From positions 1 through 46,457 of the forward strand of contig JAEWOJ010000121.1 in NCBI GenBank assembly GCA_023399815.1: a stretch of 46,457 bases of DNA, in the 5' to 3' direction. The stretch comes from Pseudomonadota bacterium. Its GTDB lineage: Bacteria > Pseudomonadota > Gammaproteobacteria > Xanthomonadales > Xanthomonadaceae. Shown here piece after piece: positions 24,629 through 31,530 of the stretch. The translations under genes and the position numbers were made by a program. A model generated the notes under the pieces. The model ran no database searches, was not told the origin of the DNA, and was given only the letters and a program-made list of their open reading frames with translations. The stretch's first letter is position 1, and each line of letters starts with the position of its first letter.

Positions 24629-25426
24629 TCAGCGGATCTGCTGGCCGAGCCGGATCGACTGCAGGCGGTCCTGCGCGGTCCGTGCGGCGTCGCTGCCGGG
24701 GAAACGCGAAGCGACCTGTTCGAGCGTCTGCTCGGCCTTCGCCGCGTCGCCCTGGCCGAACTGGGCCAGCCCCAGCTTCAACAGGCCGCCGGCCGCCTTG
24801 TCGTGGGTCGGATAGCGGGCGACCAGGTCGCGGAACTGCGCCTCGGCCAGCTGGAAATTGCGGGTGGCGTAATAGCTCTCGCCCAGCCAGTACAGCGCGT
24901 TGGGGGCATAGACGCCGTTGGGATACTGCTCCAGGAACCCCTGGAAGAGACGCGCCGACTCATCGTACCTGCCGGCCTTGAGCGCGTCGAAGGCCACGTT
25001 GTACGCGGTCCGCTCGTCGCCTGCCGCGGCGACCGCGCCGGCATCGCCGCGCACGGTCGGGGGCTTCTCGGCCGCCGCCGCCGGCTTGGCTTCGGGGGAC
25101 GCCGGCAACGCGGGCGTACCCGCCGGCACCGCACCGCTCTCGAGGCGGTTCAGGCGCCCGTCCAGGTCCAGGTACTGGTCCCGGCTGCGCTGCTTGAGCT
25201 GTTCGTTCTCGTGCTGGAGCTGCTCGATCGTGCCCTGCAACGCCTGCATCTCGCTGCGCAGCTGCTGCAGCTGGTTGAGCATGTCGGTGTTGGCCTGGCT
25301 GTTCTGGACCTGCTGTTCCAGCGCGCCGACACGGTCGGCCAGGCTCTGCCGCTGCGCATGGGCGGGTGCGGCAGCCACGAGGGCTGCCGCCACCACGAGC
25401 ATCATCGTCTTGATGCCGGTACGCAT
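24629..25426 (-). CDS. cpoB: cell division coordinator CpoB (YbgF), Tol-Pal periplasmic protein
   Basis: A 265-residue periplasmic protein. The signal peptide ends near AHA at residue 24. Residues about 28-95 form a Gln/Leu-rich coiled coil (RVGALEQQVQNSQANTDMLN) that trimerises in the family. A low-complexity Ala/Pro linker follows, then three TPR motifs from about residue 140 (YNVAFDALKAGRYDESARLF). In E. coli, CpoB links PBP1b activity to Tol-driven outer-membrane constriction; this window also encodes PBP1b. It starts 3 nt after the pal stop codon, so the two are co-transcribed and probably translationally coupled. Confidence 0.95.
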   Translation of the reverse strand: MRTGIKTMMLVVAAALVAAAPAHAQRQSLADRVGALEQQVQNSQANTDMLNQLQQLRSEMQALQGTIEQLQHENEQLKQRSRDQYLDLDGRLNRLESGAVPAGTPALPASPEAKPAAAAEKPPTVRGDAGAVAAAGDERTAYNVAFDALKAGRYDESARLFQGFLEQYPNGVYAPNALYWLGESYYATRNFQLAEAQFRDLVARYPTHDKAAGGLLKLGLAQFGQGDAAKAEQTLEQVASRFPGSDAARTAQDRLQSIRLGQQIR

Positions 25427-25429
25427 CGA

Positions 25430-25945
25430 TTACTGCGCGGTGTAGACGATTTCGACGCGACGGTTCTGCGACCAGCAGGACTCGTTCGACTCGGTGCAGA
25501 CCGGGCGCTCTTCGCCGTAGGACACGACGGTCAGCTGCGAGGCCGAGCCACCGTTGGCCTGCAGGGCCGAATTCACGGCATTGCCGCGACGCTCGCCCAA
25601 GGCCTGGTTGTAGGCGCGGCTGCCGCGCTCGTCGGTGTGGCCCTGCAGGGTGATGCGCGAGGACGGACGGTCACGCAGGTACTTGGCGTGGCACGCCATG
25701 ATGGCCTGGAACTCCGACTTCACTTCGTCCTTGTCGAAGTCGAAGTAGACGACGCGCTGGCGCAGGCAGGCATCGGTGTCCAGGTCGCCCGGGCCGTACA
25801 GGCCGGAGGTCGACGGGCCGGTCGCCGGCGCGGTCGGGGTGGTGTCGACCGGCTGGGCCGGCTGTTCCTTCACCTTCTTCGAGCAGCCGGCCAGCGCGGC
25901 AACCGAAAGAAGCGAAACCAGCAATACGCGAGTGGACTTGTTCAT
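25430..25945 (-). CDS. pal: peptidoglycan-associated lipoprotein Pal
   Basis: A 171-residue outer-membrane lipoprotein that binds peptidoglycan and TolB. ATG at 25945 gives a signal with lipobox VAALAGC and Ser at +2, suited to outer-membrane sorting. The OmpA-like domain runs from about 65 to the end: VVYFDFDKDEV, LQGHTDERGSRAYNQALGERR with the diaminopimelate-binding residues, and SYGEERPVC. Two Cys pairs in the domain may form disulfides. It lies 64 nt after tolB. That gap is AT-rich and contains TTGATA over the tolB stop, possibly an internal promoter, though spacing to a -10 is not ideal. Confidence 0.97.
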   Translation of the reverse strand: MNKSTRVLLVSLLSVAALAGCSKKVKEQPAQPVDTTPTAPATGPSTSGLYGPGDLDTDACLRQRVVYFDFDKDEVKSEFQAIMACHAKYLRDRPSSRITLQGHTDERGSRAYNQALGERRGNAVNSALQANGGSASQLTVVSYGEERPVCTESNESCWSQNRRVEIVYTAQ

Positions 25946-26009
25946 GGCGATACCTAAAGGCTCCTGGGCCATTGATGGGGTTTAATGCGAGTCGGATATT
26001 AACATTTTA

Positions 26010-27329
26010 TCAACGCGCGGTACGGTACGGGCCCCATGCGGGCTCGCGCACGTCGCCGTCCGCCAGGACCAGGCGCTGGCGGACCCGCGCGTCGGCCGAT
26101 ACGGCATACAGCACTCCACGCCCGCCCTCGCGGGCGGCATACAACACCATGCTTGCGTTGGGGGCGAAGCTGGGCGATTCGTCAAGCGAACCCGGCGACA
26201 GCGTGCTCCAGCGCGGCGAGCCTAGGCTGCTGTCCATCAGTGCGATCTTGTAGGTATTGCCGCTGCCCTGCGCCATGGCGAGCTTCTTGCCGTCATAGGA
26301 CACGGAGACCTTGGCGTTGTAGTTGCCCTGGAAGGTCACGCGGCTGGCGCTGCCACCGGAAGCCGGCACCTGGTAGATCTGCGGGCGGCCGCCGCGGTCG
26401 GAGGTGAAATAGATGATGCTGCCGTCCGCGCTCCAGGTCGGCTCGGTGTCGATGGCGAAGTGGCTGGTCAGCTGGGTCAGCTGCTTGCTGGCCAGGTCCA
26501 TCACGTAGATCTCGGGGTTGCCGCTGCGCGAGAGCGTCAGCGCCAGGCGGTTGCCGTCCGGGGAGAACGCCGGGGCGCTGTTGATGCCGCGGAAGCTGGC
26601 GACCAGTTCGCGCGCGCCGGTGGCGATGTTCTGGATGTAGATCGCCGAGTTGCCGCGCTCGAAGCTGACATAGGCCAGGCGGTTGCCGTCCGGGCTCCAC
26701 GACGGCGACAGCAGCGGCTCGGCCGAGCGCACGATGGTCTGCGGGTTGTAGCCGTCCGAATCGGCCACCATCAGCGCATAGCGCATGGCGTCGCCGCGAC
26801 CGCTGGCGGTGACGTAGGCGATGCGGGTCCAGAACGCGCCACGCACGCCGGTGATCTTCTCGTAGATAGCGTCGGCCATCTGGTGGGCGACGTCGCGCAT
26901 CGCGTTGGAACGGGCGGTCATCGCCAGGCCCAGCATGCGCTCGCCCTTGGCCACGTCGAACAGCTCGTACTCGACGCGGTAGGCGCCGGCGCCGGCGTCG
27001 AGCACGCGGCCGACGACCAGGTAGTCCTGCTTGAGCGCGCGCCAGGTCGGGTACTGTACCTCGCTGCCGCGGGTCGGGCGCTGCACGATCTGCGCCTCGG
27101 GCAGGGTGCGGAACTGGCCGGAACGGTCTAGGTCCGAACGCACCACCGCGGCGACGTCGGTCTGCGGCGCGCCGGCCGTTCCCTGGTAGGGCATGGGCAC
27201 CACGGTGATCGGCAGCGCCGACGCGTTGCCGCCGATGATGTCGATCTCCAGCCCCCGTTGCTGCGCCATCGCCACCAGGGGCAACAGCAGTACGGTCAGG
27301 GCGGCCAGCCAGCGAAGCGGTTTCTTCAT
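26010..27329 (-). CDS. tolB: Tol-Pal system beta-propeller protein TolB
   Basis: A 439-residue periplasmic protein. The signal peptide is MKKPLRWLAALTVLLLPLVA, cleaved near AMA-Q. The mature N-terminus starts QQRGLEIDIIGG, the segment that contacts TolA in the family. An alpha/beta domain to about residue 165 is followed by a six-bladed propeller with repeated SPDGNRLAYVS-type blades that bind Pal. The ATG at 27329 is set by the signal peptide; a longer in-frame opening to 27437 crosses the upstream spacer and has no support. It lies 172 nt from tolA, the largest gap in the tol cluster, so it may have its own promoter. Confidence 0.97.
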   Translation of the reverse strand: MKKPLRWLAALTVLLLPLVAMAQQRGLEIDIIGGNASALPITVVPMPYQGTAGAPQTDVAAVVRSDLDRSGQFRTLPEAQIVQRPTRGSEVQYPTWRALKQDYLVVGRVLDAGAGAYRVEYELFDVAKGERMLGLAMTARSNAMRDVAHQMADAIYEKITGVRGAFWTRIAYVTASGRGDAMRYALMVADSDGYNPQTIVRSAEPLLSPSWSPDGNRLAYVSFERGNSAIYIQNIATGARELVASFRGINSAPAFSPDGNRLALTLSRSGNPEIYVMDLASKQLTQLTSHFAIDTEPTWSADGSIIYFTSDRGGRPQIYQVPASGGSASRVTFQGNYNAKVSVSYDGKKLAMAQGSGNTYKIALMDSSLGSPRWSTLSPGSLDESPSFAPNASMVLYAAREGGRGVLYAVSADARVRQRLVLADGDVREPAWGPYRTAR

Positions 27330-27384
27330 GGGGTGCTCAACGATCGGATGAACAGGGGACAGGGATAGCAGCAGGTGGATGAAC

Positions 27385-27408
27385 ATTTTCGCAATCGTGA
27401 ACGAAAAT
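27385..27408. promoter_or_regulatory. 7-bp inverted repeat upstream of tolB, candidate operator
   Basis: ATTTTCG and CGAAAAT form a perfect dyad with a 10-nt spacer, 56 nt before the tolB start, in an AT-rich patch within a GC-rich genome. The size and symmetry fit a dimeric regulator; no regulator can be named. Confidence 0.4.
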
Positions 27409-27501
27409 CCCGTGAAATCCAGCCCCGGCACCGCCATCGACGCCGGGAACAGGCGGAATTGGAACCCATGGGTCCCGACGACGGAGTGAAACCGCCGCGT
27501 A

Positions 27502-28578
27502 TCAGCGGTCCTGCGCCTCGAAGGTGAAGTTCAGGGTGCGCTGGAACACCGACTCGAAGCCGCGGTAGGGCAGCGGCTGCGCGCGCAGCACCGCCGCCTC
27601 GACCGAGCGCCGGCCGGCATCGTCGTACGGGCAACCAGCGGCGAACTGCACCTCCACCACCTCGCCGCCGGGCAGCTGGCGGATGGTCAGGCGGCAGCGC
27701 TGGCCGCGCGGGATGCTGTCCGGACGCACCCACTGGTTGAGCACGGCCTGCTGGATGGCGGCGGCGTACTTGGCGGTCAGGTCGTTGCTGGTGCCGCCCT
27801 GCCCCGGCGACGCCTGCGGCGTGCCGCTGCTGGGTGAGGCGCTGGACGCAGCCGCCTGCGCGCGCGCCTGGGCATCGGCCACCTGGCGCTGGCGCTGCTC
27901 GGCGAGCTTGACCTCGCGTTCGGCCTGCTCGCGCTTGCGGCGGATCTCGGCGATCTTGTCCTGGCGCTCCTGCTCGGCCTTGGCCTCGTTGGCCTTGCGC
28001 TGCTCGTCAGCCAGCTTCTTCTGGCGGTCGGCCTCTTCCTGCTGCTTGGCCAGCCGCAGTTTCTGCTCGGCCTCTTCCACGCGCTTGCGCTCGGTCAGGT
28101 CGATCTGCTCCTGGCGGCGCTTGGCTTCCTGTTCCTGCTTGGCTTTCTCTTCGGCGATAGCCAGCGCGCTGACCCGCTCCTGGTCGACCGTATCCGGCTG
28201 GGCGATGCGCTCCTGCGCGTTGTGCTGCTGCGGCGTCGGCGCATCCTGCGGCCGGGGTTCGGGAATCGGCTGCGGCGGCGGAATGGTGTCCTCGGGCACC
28301 GGCTCGGGCTGCACGTCCTGCACCGGCCCGGGCAGCGGCGGCAGCTTCTCCGAGGCGCGCAGCGCGCTGCGCGCGGCCGCGGCCTCGGCGGCGGACAGTT
28401 GCAGGCTGGCCTCCACCGTCGGGTCGCCGGCCGCCGCCTCGGTACTGCGCGAGGGTGACCACAACCACGCCGCGATGAACACCAGCGCGACCAGCACGTG
28501 CACCAGCAACGCCAGTACGACGGGCATGCCCCATTCGTTGTCGGGGTTGCGCAGTGGCGGCAGGACGTCAGTGTGCAT
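27502..28578 (-). CDS. tolA: Tol-Pal system protein TolA
   Basis: A 358-residue inner-membrane protein that couples TolQR to TolB and Pal. One membrane helix lies at about residues 18-41. A Pro-rich stretch at about 85-125 precedes a long charged helix at about 130-240 rich in Glu, Lys, Arg and Gln (AKQEQEAKRRQEQIDLTERK). A Ser/Gly linker leads to the C-terminal TonB/TolA-like domain (AIQQAVLNQWVRP, CRLTIRQLPGGEVVEVQF) with a Cys pair. The start overlaps the tolR stop by 11 nt, so translation is likely coupled. Confidence 0.95.
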   Translation of the reverse strand: MHTDVLPPLRNPDNEWGMPVVLALLVHVLVALVFIAAWLWSPSRSTEAAAGDPTVEASLQLSAAEAAAARSALRASEKLPPLPGPVQDVQPEPVPEDTIPPPQPIPEPRPQDAPTPQQHNAQERIAQPDTVDQERVSALAIAEEKAKQEQEAKRRQEQIDLTERKRVEEAEQKLRLAKQQEEADRQKKLADEQRKANEAKAEQERQDKIAEIRRKREQAEREVKLAEQRQRQVADAQARAQAAASSASPSSGTPQASPGQGGTSNDLTAKYAAAIQQAVLNQWVRPDSIPRGQRCRLTIRQLPGGEVVEVQFAAGCPYDDAGRRSVEAAVLRAQPLPYRGFESVFQRTLNFTFEAQDR

Positions 28579-28996
28579 CGGTCGCCAGACCCACCTTCTC
28601 GATCCTGGCCGCCTTGATCACGTCCATCGCGGCCACGACCTTTTCATAGGCCACGGCGCGGTCGGCGGCGACGATCACGCGCAGGTTCCTGTCCTGCGCC
28701 GCCATCGCGCCCAGCTGTGCCTGCAGCGTGGCCGCATCCATCCGCTCGGGATTCTTGGCGTCGGGCAGTTTCAGGCTCAACTGGCCGTCGGCCAGCACCG
28801 AGACGATCACCGGGTCCTGCTTGCTCTCCAGCGCCTTGGCGTTGGAGGTGGGCAGGTCGACCTCGAAGCTGAGCGTCAGCAGCGGCGCGGTCACCATGAA
28901 GATGATCAGCAGCACCAGCATCACGTCGATGTACGGCACGACGTTGATCTCGGATTTGAGCTTGCGGCGCTTGCGCCGGGAAATGCCGGAAATCAT
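28568..28996 (-). CDS. tolR: Tol-Pal system protein TolR (ExbD family)
   Basis: A 142-residue inner-membrane protein that forms the proton channel with TolQ. A short basic cytoplasmic tail is followed by one membrane helix with the essential Asp in VVPYIDVMLVLLIIFMV. The periplasmic domain follows (PVIVSVLADGQLSLKL and VIVAADRAVAYEKVVAAMDV). Length and layout are normal for the family. It lies 61 nt after tolQ and overlaps tolA by 11 nt. Confidence 0.96.
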   Translation of the reverse strand: MISGISRRKRRKLKSEINVVPYIDVMLVLLIIFMVTAPLLTLSFEVDLPTSNAKALESKQDPVIVSVLADGQLSLKLPDAKNPERMDAATLQAQLGAMAAQDRNLRVIVAADRAVAYEKVVAAMDVIKAARIEKVGLATDAH

Positions 28997-29057
28997 GGGG
29001 GGCTGTTCCTGTTGGATCCCCGCGCGGAAATGCGCGGGCGGTTGCGGGGGACCCGCA

Positions 29058-29834
29058 TCACTCGTCGGCGCCGGACTGGCGCTGCAGGATCGAACTGAAC
29101 TCCTCGGCGAAGGTCTCGTAGCGCACCGACAGCCGTTCCACGCGGGTGGTGAAGCGGTTGTAGGCCCAGGTCGCCGGAATCGCCACGAACAGGCCGATGG
29201 CGGTGGCGAACAGCGCTTCGGAGATGCCCGGCGCGACCGAGGCGATGCCGGCCTGCTCGCCGCTGCTGATCATGTCGTGCATGGTCACCATGATGCCGAA
29301 CACGGTGCCGACCAGGCCCACGTAGGGCGCGTTGGAGCCGATGTTGGCCAGCAGCTCCAGGTTGCGCTCCAGCCCGTCGACCTCGCGCGCGAAGGTGGTG
29401 CGCATCGCGCGCTGGGTGCCTTCCAGCTGGGTGCGGCTGTCCAGGCCGCGGCGGCCGTTCAAGCGGCTGTATTCGCGGAAGCCGGACTCGAAGATCGCTT
29501 CCAGGCCGTCCACGGCGCGGTTGCGGTCGGCGGCCGACGCATACAGCTTGCCGAGGTCGGCGCCGGACCAGAAGCGGTTCTCGAAGTCGTCGGCGGCGCG
29601 GTCGGCGGCCTTGAACACGCGCGCCTTGCGGAAAATGATCACCCAGCTGATGAACGAGCCGGCCAGCAGCAGCAGCACGATCAGCTTGACCGGGATGCTG
29701 GCCTTGAGCATCAGGTCCAGGTAGTTGATGCCGCCATGGCTGGCGCCGGCCACGGTCTGCGCCGCGGCGGCGCTGACGTCCGCCGGCAGCGCCTCGGTCA
29801 CGGTGGCCTGCAGGGCCAGAAGCAAAGCGATCAT
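29058..29834 (-). CDS. tolQ: Tol-Pal system protein TolQ (ExbB/MotA family)
   Basis: A 258-residue inner-membrane protein with three membrane segments, at about 49-69, 160-185 and 200-220. The large cytoplasmic loop between the first two is charged (RAADDFENRFWSGADLG). The conserved proton-channel segment APYVGLVGTVFGIMVTMHDM and the ALFATAIGLFVAIPATWAYN helix are present. With TolR it harnesses the proton gradient to drive TolA. It starts 10 nt after the ybgC stop, so the cluster is ybgC-tolQ-tolR-tolA in one transcript. Confidence 0.96.
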   Translation of the reverse strand: MIALLLALQATVTEALPADVSAAAAQTVAGASHGGINYLDLMLKASIPVKLIVLLLLAGSFISWVIIFRKARVFKAADRAADDFENRFWSGADLGKLYASAADRNRAVDGLEAIFESGFREYSRLNGRRGLDSRTQLEGTQRAMRTTFAREVDGLERNLELLANIGSNAPYVGLVGTVFGIMVTMHDMISSGEQAGIASVAPGISEALFATAIGLFVAIPATWAYNRFTTRVERLSVRYETFAEEFSSILQRQSGADE

Positions 29835-29844
29835 CCGATGTTCC

Positions 29845-30273
29845 TCAGTCTTGCGCGTGTTGGGTTTCGAATTGTTTGAGCATGGCGTGCAGCGTGTCGT
29901 CCATGGCCTGCGGGCGGAAATCGCGGGCGCCGACCGCGGCCAGCCGCACCTGCGCGGTCACCAGCGGCTGGCCGTCGCGCAGCACCGCCTGGCGGATCAC
30001 CAGGCTGGCGCGGCGGCACTGCAGCAGTTCCACCGTGACCTCCAGCGCATCGTCCAGCCGGGCCGGCTTGAGGAAGTCCAGCGTCATCGCGCGGACCACG
30101 AACACCTGCCCATCGCCGCTGCGCATGGCTTCCTGCCCATAGCCCATCGCCCGCATCCATTCGGTGCGCGCGCGTTCCATGAACGCCACGTAGCGCGCGT
30201 GGTAGACCACGCCGCCAGCGTCGGTATCTTCCCAATAGATGCGTGTCGGCCAACTGAACCGTGCCTCACTCAT
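29845..30273 (-). CDS. ybgC: acyl-CoA thioesterase YbgC
   Basis: A 142-residue hot-dog-fold thioesterase of the YbgC/4-hydroxybenzoyl-CoA type. The active-site segment YWEDTDAGGVVYHARYVAFMERAR contains the catalytic Asp. The family is usually linked to the tol genes, and some members act with phospholipid-synthesis enzymes at the membrane. The start lies inside the end of ruvB (8-nt overlap), and tolQ follows after 10 nt, so it joins the ruv and tol genes into one continuous transcription unit. Confidence 0.94.
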   Translation of the reverse strand: MSEARFSWPTRIYWEDTDAGGVVYHARYVAFMERARTEWMRAMGYGQEAMRSGDGQVFVVRAMTLDFLKPARLDDALEVTVELLQCRRASLVIRQAVLRDGQPLVTAQVRLAAVGARDFRPQAMDDTLHAMLKQFETQHAQD

Positions 30274-31306
30274 CGCCGTGCGGCTCCGCGAACAGGTCGG
30301 CCGGCGCGGTCTTGGGCTTCAGGCCCATGTGCCGGTAGGCCTTGTGGGTGGCCATGCGCCCGCGCGCGGTGCGCACCAGGAAGCCCTGCTGGATCAGGTA
30401 GGGCTCGACCACGTCTTCCAGCGTGCCGCGTTCTTCCGACAGCGCCGCGGCCAGCGACTCGATGCCGACCGGGCCGCCGTCGAAGTATTCCACCAGGGTA
30501 CGCAGCAGGCGCCGGTCCAGTTCGTCGAAGCCTTCCGGATCGACCTTGAGCATCTGCATCGCCGCCTGCGCCACGTCCTGGTCGATATGGCCGCCGGCCC
30601 GGACCTGGGCGTAGTCGCGCACGCGACGCAGCAGGCGGTTGGCGATGCGCGGGGTGCCGCGCGAACGCCGCGCGATCTCGCCGGCGCCCTCGGCGCTGCA
30701 GTCGATGCCGAGGATGGCCGCCGAGCGGCGCACGATACGGGTCAGCTCCTCGGCCGAGTAGAACTCCAGGCGCTGCACGATGCCGAAACGGTCGCGCAGC
30801 GGCGCGGTCAGCAGGCCGGCGCGGGTGGTGGCGCCGATCAGGGTGAAGGGTGGCAGGTCGAGCTTGATCGAGCGCGCGGCTGGGCCCTCGCCGATCATGA
30901 TGTCGATCTGGAAGTCCTCCATCGCCGGGTACAGCACTTCCTCGACCACCGGCGAGAGGCGGTGGATCTCGTCCACGAACAGCACGTCGTGCGGCTGCAG
31001 GTTGGTCAGCAGCGCGGCCAGGTCGCCGGCCTTCTCGATCACCGGGCCGGAGGTCACGCGCAGGCCGACGCCCAGTTCGTTGGCGATCACGTGGCTCAGC
31101 GTGGTCTTGCCCAGCCCGGGCGGGCCGAAGATCAGCACGTGGTCCAGCGCCTCGCCGCGCGACCGGGCCGCCTGGATGTAGATGTCCAGCTGCTCGCGCA
31201 CCGGCTGCTGGCCGAGGTAGTCGGCAAGCCGCTTCGGGCGGATGCTGGCGTCGGCGGCGTCGTCCTCGCGGGTGGCCGCGGCGGCGATGATGCGGGGTTC
31301 GGTCAT
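30266..31306 (-). CDS. ruvB: Holliday junction branch-migration ATPase RuvB
   Basis: A 346-residue AAA+ motor that, with RuvA, drives branch migration of Holliday junctions. Walker A GPPGLGKTT is at residues 61-69, Walker B LFVDEIHRL follows, sensor 1 is in FTLIGATTRAG, and sensor 2 is in RSRGTPRIANRLLRRVRDYA. The C-terminal winged helix includes RTARGRMATHKAYRHMGL. ATG at 31306 matches the family; the frame stays open far upstream but only through antisense of kup and the spacer repeats. kup separates it from ruvA. It overlaps ybgC by 8 nt. Confidence 0.97.
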   Translation of the reverse strand: MTEPRIIAAAATREDDAADASIRPKRLADYLGQQPVREQLDIYIQAARSRGEALDHVLIFGPPGLGKTTLSHVIANELGVGLRVTSGPVIEKAGDLAALLTNLQPHDVLFVDEIHRLSPVVEEVLYPAMEDFQIDIMIGEGPAARSIKLDLPPFTLIGATTRAGLLTAPLRDRFGIVQRLEFYSAEELTRIVRRSAAILGIDCSAEGAGEIARRSRGTPRIANRLLRRVRDYAQVRAGGHIDQDVAQAAMQMLKVDPEGFDELDRRLLRTLVEYFDGGPVGIESLAAALSEERGTLEDVVEPYLIQQGFLVRTARGRMATHKAYRHMGLKPKTAPADLFAEPHGDE

Positions 31307-31337
31307 GCGTGGATTATGCCGGACGCGGCGGCTTTTA

Positions 31338-31390
31338 CTCCCTCCCTTTGCGCGAAGCGCAAGGGGAGGGCTGGGGAGGGGTGCTTCGTG
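31338..31390 (+). repeat. GGTTGGGG-type repeat, left member of inverted pair
   Basis: CTCCCTCCCTTTGCGCG pairs with CGCAAGGGGAGGG, followed by the tail CTGGGGAGGGGTGCTTCG. It faces a second copy at 31449-31500 between kup and ruvB. Confidence 0.75.
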
Positions 31391-31448
31391 TCCGGATGCA
31401 CGCCGCCAGCGTTGATGGGAGGTTCTCGGTCGGTTCGGGCAAAAAGGC

Positions 31449-31500
31449 AACCCCTCCCCGGCCCTCCCCTGCGCGCTGCGCGCGCAAGGGAGGGGGCAGG
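31449..31500 (-). repeat. GGTTGGGG-type repeat, right member of inverted pair
   Basis: On the minus strand: CCCTCCCTTGCGCGCGC, a small palindrome, GCAGGGGAGGGCC, then the tail GGGGAGGGGTTG. It is in opposite orientation to the copy at 31338-31390. Confidence 0.75.
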
Positions 31501-31530
31501 AGCGTGCATTCCGGCGCGCGCCGGGAGGAG

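Noticed and set aside
27900..28160. Charged Glu/Lys/Gln-rich stretch in tolA as possible repeat-driven foreign DNA
   Set aside because: It is the normal helical domain of TolA, variable in length and charge-rich across the family.
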